Of a stretch of DNA of 64,000 bases, positions 43,900-50,820 are shown piece by piece; position 1 is the first letter of the stretch, and each line of letters starts with the position of its first letter. This DNA is from Nonomuraea zeae. GTDB taxonomy: Bacteria; Actinomycetota; Actinomycetes; Streptosporangiales; Streptosporangiaceae. The translations under genes and the position numbers were made by a program. The notes beneath the pieces are model-generated. The model did no database searches, was not told where the DNA came from, and worked only from the letters and a program-made list of their open reading frames with translations. The stretch spans positions 1-64,000 of the forward strand of contig NZ_VCKX01000006.1 in the NCBI RefSeq assembly GCF_005889725.1, written 5' to 3'.

Positions 43900-44750
43900 G
43901 CGAGAGTGTCCTGTCGTCGGTGCTGGCCACGGGGCAGCTTCAGTCGCGGGTACAGCGGCGCGGTCGGTATGTCCCAGAGTCGATGAGACATCCGGGCAAG
44001 ATGCTTCCGTCGATCGCCGCCCATGTCATCTCCGCATTCACCGAGCCGGGGGATCTGGTGCTGGATCCGATGTGCGGAATCGGGACCACTTTGGTAGAGG
44101 CGGTGCATCTGGGGCGGCACGCTGCGGGGATGGAGTACGAGGCTGACTTCGCCGGCCTCACTGCCGCCAACGTTCAGCACGCCCGCTCTCAAGGCGCCAC
44201 AGGATTCGCCCGGGTGGCCTGTGGGGATGCGCGGAACATCGCAACGGTGTTCGGGGACCTTCAGGGCATGGCGGCGCTGGTGCTGACCTCTCCGCCCTAC
44301 GGGGTGCGGACGCACGGTCATGTCCGGTGCGGAAGCCGGGAAGGCGGCGGGCCGGTGCAGAAGTCGAATCACCGGTACTCCACAGACAAGCGCAATCTCG
44401 CCCACCAGCGGTTGCCCCAGCTGATGGAGGGCTTCGGACAGATCCTCGCTCGGTGCGGGGAGCTGCTGAGGCCCGACGGAGTCGTCGCGATCACGGTTCG
44501 GCCGATCCGGGTGAACGGACACCTTGTTGATCTGCCTGGACAGGTCATCGATACCGCAGAGGCAGCTGGCCTGGTGCTCACGCACCGCCTGGCGGCACTG
44601 CTGTGTGGGGTCCGGGACGGTCGGCTGATCAACCGAGCATCGTTCTTCCAGATGCTGGAGGCGTGGAGGAACCAAGAGAAGGGGCGGCCGGTGTGTGCCG
44701 TGGCGCACGAGGACCTTCTCATTCTCCGCACAGGGGATGGCCGGGGATGA
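43896..44750 (+). CDS. DNA N4/N6-methyltransferase (TSPPYG type)
   Basis: The protein has 284 residues. VLDPMCGIGTTLVEAVHLG near 50 is the SAM motif, VLTSPPYGVRTHG near 130 the catalytic motif IV, and LLRPDGVVAITVRP follows. Such enzymes methylate the amino group of cytosine or adenine in DNA. GGAGG lies before the ATG. The gene sits near the integrase and may guard the element against host restriction. The target sequence is unknown. Confidence 0.85.
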   Translation: MSESVLSSVLATGQLQSRVQRRGRYVPESMRHPGKMLPSIAAHVISAFTEPGDLVLDPMCGIGTTLVEAVHLGRHAAGMEYEADFAGLTAANVQHARSQGATGFARVACGDARNIATVFGDLQGMAALVLTSPPYGVRTHGHVRCGSREGGGPVQKSNHRYSTDKRNLAHQRLPQLMEGFGQILARCGELLRPDGVVAITVRPIRVNGHLVDLPGQVIDTAEAAGLVLTHRLAALLCGVRDGRLINRASFFQMLEAWRNQEKGRPVCAVAHEDLLILRTGDGRG

Positions 44751-44942
44751 GGGCGACCTTCTATGGCGGTAGGGACTGCGGCGAGCGATGCCTGGACTCG
44801 TTGTCCACAGGTTGTGTATGGCCGTCAGCGGCTCGAGGGGCGGGGGTTCGTGTCCAGGCGGTGATTGACATCGGTCGTCGAGGCGAGCGGTCATGTAGGG
44901 CCGCCGGGGCGGTCGGGCACGTAGGGCCCAAATCGGTCGCCG

Positions 44943-45128
44943 GTGGGCGCGGGGACTCGTTCCGAGCCGGGGCGGGGCGTGAACGGCGCGGGTAGCGGGC
45001 TGCGGTTGGTCGTGCCGGGGGAGGAGCTCAGACTCACCCCCGGCGCGGCGGGCGTATTGCTCCGGATCCTGCTCAAGGCCGTCGCCCGCGTGAAGCAGCC
45101 GCACACCGTGAAGGAGCAGGAGAAATGA
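44943..45128 (+). CDS. Small ORF coupled to the integrase
   Basis: The product has 61 residues: Gly/Arg-rich start, then LRLTPGAAGVLLRILLKAVA and a basic C-terminus. The stop overlaps the integrase ATG by four bases, which suggests coupled translation. GTG 44979 is an alternative start. No domain is recognised; it could act like an accessory factor for recombination. Confidence 0.45.
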   Translation: MGAGTRSEPGRGVNGAGSGLRLVVPGEELRLTPGAAGVLLRILLKAVARVKQPHTVKEQEK

Positions 45129-46783
45129 CGATCAGGTTCGGCTTCTACGGCCGGGTGTCGACAGAGGACAACCAGGACCCGGAGGCGTCGCGGGCCTGGC
45201 AGCTGCATCGGGCGCGGGCGCTGATCGAGTCGCGGGGCGGCGAGATCGTCGCGGAATTCTTCGACGTCGACAAGTCCCGCTCGATTCCCTGGCAGCTCCG
45301 GCCGTACGCGGCGGCGCTGATCGAGGAATTGAAGGACCCGCGTCGAGGCTTCGACGCGGTGGTGATCGGGGAGCCGCAGCGGGCGTTCTACGGCAACCAG
45401 TACAGCCTCACGTTCCCGTTGTTCGAGCACTTCGGGGTACCGCTGTGGGTGCCTGAGGTCGGCGGCCCCATCGATCCCGCCAACGAGGCCCACGACATGA
45501 TCATGGGCGTCTTCGGCGGTCTGTCGAAGGGCGAGCGGAACCGTATCAAGATCCGCGTACGGGCCGCGATGGCGGCGATCACAGCGACTGAGGGCAGGTT
45601 TCTCGGTGGGCGTCCGCCGTACGGGTACACGCTCCAGGATGCTGGTCCGCACCCGAACCCCGGTAAGGCGGCCGATGGGCGGAGGCTCCGGCGGCTGGCG
45701 CCCGATCCGGTCACCTCGCGCGTGGTGCGGTGGATCTACAGCGAATTCCTCAAGGGGCGCGGTTATCTGGACATCGCCGAGGACCTGACTCTGCAGGGCA
45801 TCTTGTCGCCCTCGGCCAGTGACCCGGCGCGGAATAAGCATCGGGACCAGCGGGCGTGGTCGAAGTACGCCGTCCGGGTGATCCTCACCAATCCGCGCTA
45901 CACCGGCCACCAGGTGTGGAACAAGCAGCGCAAGGACGAGGTCCTGCTGGACGTCGAGAACGTCGCCCTGGGGACGACGACCAAGCAGCGGTGGAACGCC
46001 AAGGACCAGTGGATCTGGTCGGAGCAGCCAGTCCATGACGCGATCGTGAGCGTCGAGGTCTATCAGCGCGTCCAGGAGATCCTTGCCAAACGGGCGAATG
46101 GCCAGTTCAATCACCGCCCACATCCGACCCGTCGGCCGTACGCCTTCCGAGGGGTGCTGTTCTGCGGGTACTGCAAGCGTCGGATGCAGGGCAACTGGAA
46201 CAACCAGCAGGCCTACTATCGGTGCCGCTTCCCCGCCCAATACGCCATCACCAACGATCTCGACCATCCCAAGGTCGTCTATCTCCGGGAGTCGGAGATC
46301 CTGGATGAGGTCGATGGCTGGCTGGGGACCGCGTTCGGTCCGGACAGTCTGGAACGTACGATCGCGGCGATGGCCGACCAGGCGATCGACCCCAGCGAGG
46401 CGGCGCTGATCGACCTGCGAAAGCGGCTGACACAGTGTGATCGAAAGCTCAGCCAGTACCGCTCCGCGCTCGACGCGGGAGGTGACCCTATCGAGATCTC
46501 CTCGTGGATCAACGAGACGAAGAGCGAACGAGCCCGTCTGGAGGGGGAACTGAAGGCGCTCCCGACCGCGCAGCGCATCAGTGTCGCGGAGATCAGAGCG
46601 ATGATCGAGGAAGTCGGCGATCTGGTGCGTCTGGTTTCAGAAGCGGACCCGGACGACAAGGCCGAGCTCTACACCCAGCTCGGGTTGAAGCTCACGTACT
46701 ACCCGGAAAAGCAGTATGTGGAGGCCCGGGTTGAACCGGAACCCCCACATGTGCGATCGGTGTGTGTCCGAGGGGGGACTTGA
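45125..46783 (+). CDS. Large serine recombinase (integrase)
   Basis: This 552-residue protein has an N-terminal resolvase domain with the catalytic Ser in FYGRVSTEDNQ (near residue 11) and FGGLSKGERNRIKIRVR near 140, the recombinase domain (VILTNPRYTGHQVWNK, near 255) and a zinc ribbon (LFCGYCKRRMQGNW with YYRC, residues 345-365), then a coiled-coil region. It inserts and excises the element. AAGGAGCAGGAGAA lies right upstream of the ATG. The 3' end of the gene overlaps the tRNA-Leu gene by 19 bases. Confidence 0.93.
   Translation: MTIRFGFYGRVSTEDNQDPEASRAWQLHRARALIESRGGEIVAEFFDVDKSRSIPWQLRPYAAALIEELKDPRRGFDAVVIGEPQRAFYGNQYSLTFPLFEHFGVPLWVPEVGGPIDPANEAHDMIMGVFGGLSKGERNRIKIRVRAAMAAITATEGRFLGGRPPYGYTLQDAGPHPNPGKAADGRRLRRLAPDPVTSRVVRWIYSEFLKGRGYLDIAEDLTLQGILSPSASDPARNKHRDQRAWSKYAVRVILTNPRYTGHQVWNKQRKDEVLLDVENVALGTTTKQRWNAKDQWIWSEQPVHDAIVSVEVYQRVQEILAKRANGQFNHRPHPTRRPYAFRGVLFCGYCKRRMQGNWNNQQAYYRCRFPAQYAITNDLDHPKVVYLRESEILDEVDGWLGTAFGPDSLERTIAAMADQAIDPSEAALIDLRKRLTQCDRKLSQYRSALDAGGDPIEISSWINETKSERARLEGELKALPTAQRISVAEIRAMIEEVGDLVRLVSEADPDDKAELYTQLGLKLTYYPEKQYVEARVEPEPPHVRSVCVRGGT
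46764..46775 (+). repeat. Candidate right attachment site (12-bp direct repeat)
   Basis: GTGTCCGAGGGG covers the 3' end of tRNA-Leu and the end of the integrase gene; the other copy is at 447-458. If these are the att sites, the element is about 46.3 kb long. Confidence 0.5.
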
Positions 46784-46850
46784 ACCCCCATGCCCATCAC
46801 TGGGCACTAGCACCTCAAGCTAGCGCGTCTGCCTATTCCGCCACCCGGAC
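46765..46850 (-). tRNA. tRNA-Leu (anticodon GAG)
   Basis: The 86-base tRNA on the minus strand has acceptor strand GTCCGGG pairing with CTCGGAC, the anticodon stem CTAGC/GCTAG around loop TTGAGGT (anticodon GAG), a long variable arm as in class II tRNAs, and the T arm GGGGGTTCAAGTCCCCC. CCA is not encoded. It is the insertion site of the element. Confidence 0.93.
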
Positions 46851-47190
46851 TTGGTGCCTGCACGCGAGACCGTCATCCCGCGTCGGCTCAGTAAGGTTAG
46901 CAAACTCTGAGGGGTGCGTCATACCAAGAATCCGCGTCCCCGCTACGAACCCCTCCAGAGCCCCGAAATAGGCCCTCCAGGAGCTCCCGATGGGCCTTTC
47001 GTGGCCTCCCCGGAAGGGCCTTGTGGCAGTTGGGGCGGGTTTGGGTGGCGGGGGCTTGGCCAATTTCTGGGTCTCGGGTGAAAAGCCCTTGCAGCAACTT
47101 TGGGTGCTGCTACGGTTACGGATCGTTGAGGGGTGAGTCCACGGACCGGCCTCACGACGTGAGGCCGGTTCTGGAGCTCGGGAGGATCAC
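46851..47190. other. Intergenic leader with hairpin
   Basis: This 340-base stretch between tRNA-Leu and the next gene has no frame with support. It is the upstream region of the secreted protein at 47191 and should hold its promoter and leader. A perfect hairpin is at 47145-47169. Confidence 0.5.
47145..47169 (+). promoter_or_regulatory. Leader hairpin before the secreted protein
   Basis: ACCGGCCTCAC pairs perfectly with GTGAGGCCGGT over a 3-base loop, 22 bases before the GTG start at 47191. An attenuator or a protein-binding site is possible; a riboswitch class is not recognised. Confidence 0.4.
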
Positions 47191-47835
47191 GTGGTGCGCA
47201 AGACGGTGCAGCAGTCGAGGGCGATCGCCCTCGCTGCGTGCCGTCCACCCGTGGCCACCCGCGAGCAGGACACGAGCACCGATCGGGCGGGCCGGATGGC
47301 GCGGTTCGCGGCCGGTGCCCGTCGGCTCGTTGTGCGTGCAGTCGCCATGGGCGCCCTGATGGCCGCCGGTTGGCTGCTCGCCTTCCTGTTCGGCATGCTC
47401 ACCGCCGCTCCTGCCGTCGCGGATTCCACCGCGGTCACAGGAGCGACCGCGCCGTCCGCGGATCCGTCCGCGGCGGTGCCTACGACCGCGGATCCGTCCG
47501 CGGCCGCAGGAGCCGGCACACCCCGCTCCCAAGACCTGGCCGGCCCCGAGCTCTCGGCGTCGGACAACGCCGAGGCGATGGCCGGGCGCACGGTCGACGG
47601 GCTCAACAGCCAGCGGGATCCTGGTCTGCCAGCACCATCCACTGCCGGGAAGATCCTGGACACCAACGGTTTGGTGCCCAACGGCGGTGGCAGCGGCCCC
47701 TTCGGGCCCGCTTCCGGGGATGTCGCGAGGTCCGTGTTCGACCCGCGGCTCCAGGCCCGGCGCGCCATCCTGGCGTCCGTGCTGCCCCCTGTCGTCCGCA
47801 CAGCGGCGGACGACCCCTCTTTCTCACCTGACTGA
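47191..47835 (+). CDS. Secreted hypothetical protein
   Basis: The protein has 214 residues. A signal-type membrane segment (VAMGALMAAGWLLAFLFGML near residue 52) ends in APAVADS, a good signal peptidase site. The mature part has a repeated SADPSA stretch and no recognised domain. GGGAGG precedes GTG 47191. It is upstream of a chaplin-like gene and may also be a surface protein. Confidence 0.7.
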   Translation: MVRKTVQQSRAIALAACRPPVATREQDTSTDRAGRMARFAAGARRLVVRAVAMGALMAAGWLLAFLFGMLTAAPAVADSTAVTGATAPSADPSAAVPTTADPSAAAGAGTPRSQDLAGPELSASDNAEAMAGRTVDGLNSQRDPGLPAPSTAGKILDTNGLVPNGGGSGPFGPASGDVARSVFDPRLQARRAILASVLPPVVRTAADDPSFSPD

Positions 47836-48090
47836 TCCCCCCAGGATCCCCCAGGACCCCGTCCAGGGATCCCGCCCAGGACCCCGGCCGGCGCTCTCAC
47901 GAGCCGCCGGGTCCCTCCAGCAGCGAGCGGCGGAGCGCGGCAAGCATCCCCTCCGCCGACGGGTGAAACAACGTCAGTTCAGCTAGTTCGCGAACGATCC
48001 CGAGGTCTCCGCTGTGCGCGTGACCGCGCCTGGCTTCGGGCTGCCGCGAACCGTTCAGGTATCCCCCCAAGAACCACTAGGAGCATTCTC

Positions 48091-50226
48091 ATGCGTACGT
48101 GGGCAAAGGCATCTACTCCCGCGGCCCTTCTCGCGGTGGCCGTCATGTCGTTCGGCGGCGGCACCGCGCTGGCCGACACCTCGGGCAACGCGTCCGTCGG
48201 CGGCGGCAACCAGGTCGACCTGCCGATCTCGATCCCCATCGACATCAGCGGCAACTCCGTCGCCGCGGCCGGCAGCGCGGACGCCACCTCGCAGGGCGGC
48301 GCCGAGGTCGTGAACTCCCGCAGGGGCGGCATCCCCAACAGCACCTCCGGCAACGCCAGCGTGCTCGGCGGCAACCAGGTCAACGCGCCGATCAGCACGC
48401 CGATCAACGCCTGCGGCAACGCCGTCTCGCTGTTCGGCAAGTCCGACGCCGGCTGCAAGGGCGGGTCCACCGTCCGCACCCAGGGCAAGGGCGGCGCGGG
48501 CGGCAACCGTACCTCCGGGAACGCGAGCGTCCTGGGCGGCAACCAGATCACCGCGCCGATCTCCGCACCGATCAACGCCTGCGGCAACGCGGTGGCGATC
48601 TTCGGCGACGCGACGGCGGGCTGCAAGGGCGGCTCCAGCGTCTGGAACACCGGCGTGGGCGCCGGCGGCAACCGCACCTCTGGCGACGCGGGCGTGCTCG
48701 GCGGCAACCAGGTCATCGCCCCGGTCAGCGCTCCGATCAACATCTGCGGCAACGCGGTGGCGGTGCTCGGGCACGCGTTCGCGGGCTGCCGGGGCGGCTC
48801 GACCGTCACCAACGGCGGGCCCGGACGCGGCTACCAGAGCCGTCACCAGGCCGCCGGGTCGAGCGGCAACGACACCGACGGGCGTTTCGGAGTGGGCAGC
48901 GGCAACCAGGTCATCGCGCCGATCAGCCTGCCGGTGGAAGCCTGCGGCAACGCCGTGGGCAACGCCTCGGCCGGCTGCACGGGCGGCGCCAAGGTCGAGA
49001 ACACCCACGCGGGCTCGGGGGCCGGTGGCAACACCACCTCCGGAGCGGCCGGTGTGCTGAGTGGCAACCAGGCGGTGGCGCCGATCACCGCGCCGATCAA
49101 CATCTGCGGCAACGCGGCCGCCGTGCTCGGGCACGCGTTCGCGGGCTGCAAGGGCGGCGCCCACGTCAAGAACGGCGGGCGTGGCGCGGGCGGCAACACC
49201 ACCTCCGGGGCCGCCGGTGTGCTGAGTGGCAACCAGGCGGTGGCGCCGATCACCGCGCCGATCAACATCTGCGGCAACGCGGCCGCCGTGCTCGGTGCGT
49301 CCCGGGCCCAGTGCAAGGGCGGCGCCGGCGTCTGGCAGGGCGGTGTGGGCGCGGGCGGCAACCGTACCTCCGGCAGGGCCGGGGTGCTCGCGGGCAACCA
49401 GATCGTCGCGCCGATCACCGCCCCGGTCAACGTCTGCGGCAACGCCGTGGCCGTCCTGGGCGACGCCGCGGCCGGATGCCTCGGCGGGGCGAACGTCGGC
49501 AGGCCCGGCGTCGAGCGGCCCTCCAGCTTCGACCGCTTCGCCGGTAGCGCCGGTCACGCCTCAGCCGCCAAGAGCGGCCTGCTGCCCGCGCTGCCCGCCG
49601 TTCCCGTCCTGGGCGGCCTGAAGGACGTCAGCGGCGTCACCCAGCAGCTCCAGAGCACGAACCTGAGCACGCTGCCCGTGGTCGGCGACACCTCGGCCTC
49701 GCTGCCGGTGGTCAAGGACGCCACAACTTCGCTGCCCGGGATCGAGGGCGCCTCCACCTCGGTGCCCGCCGTCGAGGGCGCCTCCACCGCGCTCCCCGCG
49801 GTCCGCGACGCCGCAGGTTCGGTGCCGCTGGTCCAGGACGCCTCCACGACGTTCGGCCTGCCGCAGCTGCCCGAGCTGCCGGGCCTGCCCGGCCAGGCGC
49901 AGACCCCTGCCCAGCCGAAGAAGAGCGCCCAGTCCGCGTCGGCCTCCAAGGGCGACGGCGCCGGGCGGCGGGCCCGCCCCTCGGGCCCGGTCTCCGCGCT
50001 CGACCCCGCGACCTCGCTGGTCGCCTCCACCCCGGTCGGCGGCGCGGTGACCTCCGCCACCCACAGCCTGCCCGTCGGGAACATCGGCCTGATGAGCGCC
50101 GCCCAGCCGGCCGGTGTCACCGGGATGAACTCGGGCTCCGTGCTCGCCCTCCTGCTCGGCTCGCTGCTGGCCGCTTCGGCGACCCTGTTCGGGACGGCTC
50201 GCCGGTTCCGCTTCGGCCGGAAGTAA
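48091..50226 (+). CDS. Chaplin-like surface protein with eight repeats
   Basis: This 711-residue protein has a signal peptide (AALLAVAVMSFGGGTALADT), then eight repeats of about 45-60 residues with the chaplin core (for example GGNQITAPISAPINACGNAV). Each has the G-N-Q/V, P-I and C-G-N parts and a second Cys, except the first, which lacks both Cys. A Pro/Ala/Ser-rich region with about seven short LPVV-DAS-like units follows, then a final membrane segment (LALLLGSLLAASATLFGTA) and a basic tail RRFRFGRK. Chaplins coat aerial hyphae and spores; this large membrane-anchored form has many more repeats than usual. AGGAGC lies upstream of ATG 48091. Confidence 0.88.
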   Translation: MRTWAKASTPAALLAVAVMSFGGGTALADTSGNASVGGGNQVDLPISIPIDISGNSVAAAGSADATSQGGAEVVNSRRGGIPNSTSGNASVLGGNQVNAPISTPINACGNAVSLFGKSDAGCKGGSTVRTQGKGGAGGNRTSGNASVLGGNQITAPISAPINACGNAVAIFGDATAGCKGGSSVWNTGVGAGGNRTSGDAGVLGGNQVIAPVSAPINICGNAVAVLGHAFAGCRGGSTVTNGGPGRGYQSRHQAAGSSGNDTDGRFGVGSGNQVIAPISLPVEACGNAVGNASAGCTGGAKVENTHAGSGAGGNTTSGAAGVLSGNQAVAPITAPINICGNAAAVLGHAFAGCKGGAHVKNGGRGAGGNTTSGAAGVLSGNQAVAPITAPINICGNAAAVLGASRAQCKGGAGVWQGGVGAGGNRTSGRAGVLAGNQIVAPITAPVNVCGNAVAVLGDAAAGCLGGANVGRPGVERPSSFDRFAGSAGHASAAKSGLLPALPAVPVLGGLKDVSGVTQQLQSTNLSTLPVVGDTSASLPVVKDATTSLPGIEGASTSVPAVEGASTALPAVRDAAGSVPLVQDASTTFGLPQLPELPGLPGQAQTPAQPKKSAQSASASKGDGAGRRARPSGPVSALDPATSLVASTPVGGAVTSATHSLPVGNIGLMSAAQPAGVTGMNSGSVLALLLGSLLAASATLFGTARRFRFGRK

Positions 50227-50331
50227 GCGACCCGCCGGTTCCGGTTCGGCCGCAAGCAGACGGCCGGCCGGTTCCGGTCCGGCCGCGGACAAGCGGTCCC
50301 GCGAGTTCCGGTTCGGTCAGAAGTCAGGAAA
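50200..50331 (+). repeat. Four 33-bp tandem copies around the chaplin stop
   Basis: Four consecutive 33-bp units (50200-50232, 50233-50265, 50266-50298, 50299-50331) share the core CCGGTTCCGGTTCGGCCG. The first encodes the C-terminal RRFRFGRK and the stop codon; the other three follow the stop in the same frame and would extend the basic tail if read. Confidence 0.7.
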
Positions 50332-50445
50332 ACGGATAGCACGAAAACCAAGTACGGCTACTGCTCACAGCCCGTGAGCAGTCAGCGATAGACGCTTTGC
50401 CCGTTCCGGGGGCGCGGCCCGGGGCGGGCAAAGCCATGTCCACGT

Positions 50446-50631
50446 TCAGAGCGTCCTGCGGACCCGCATGACCTTGCGGCGCAGCCGTACGTGCCGGCTG
50501 CCGTCCGGATGCACACGGACGCGCGCGAGCTCCCACTGCCCGTACTCTGCGTGTTCGGTCAGCAGTTGACGTGCTGCTTCGCGAGTGAGGTCGCGTGGAA
50601 TGAAGATATCCATGTAGGAGTAGTCGAGCAC
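50446..50631 (-). CDS. DUF5703-type small protein
   Basis: The protein has 61 residues with FIPRDLTREAARQLLTEHAE and VRVHPDGSRHVRLRRKVMRV, the pattern of a small actinobacterial family that stands next to topA. Its role is unknown. The start is a GTG at 50631. Confidence 0.75.
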   Translation of the reverse strand: MLDYSYMDIFIPRDLTREAARQLLTEHAEYGQWELARVRVHPDGSRHVRLRRKVMRVRRTL

Positions 50632-50820
50632 AACGATTAGTCTCCAGGGTGAGTCAGGGCGCCATGCCGCTCGATGGGCCTTATTCTGCGTGCTTGCGGG
50701 TGGACCCGGAAGCTAGTGGGTAGCCCGGGGGAAGGAAATTTCCGCGAGTCGGGTTACCTTTCAGTCTGTGCCGACTCCCGGCAGGGGGATTTGCAAGCGA
50801 ACAGCGAGGTAGGAAGCAGC

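Noticed and set aside
46980..47190. Possible cyclic-di-AMP riboswitch before the secreted protein
   Set aside because: Only loose similarity by eye; the conserved core could not be traced, so only a hairpin is reported.
48091..49560. Regular repeats that could look like a CRISPR-like array
   Set aside because: They are in-frame protein repeats of a chaplin-like gene of variable length, without unique spacers.
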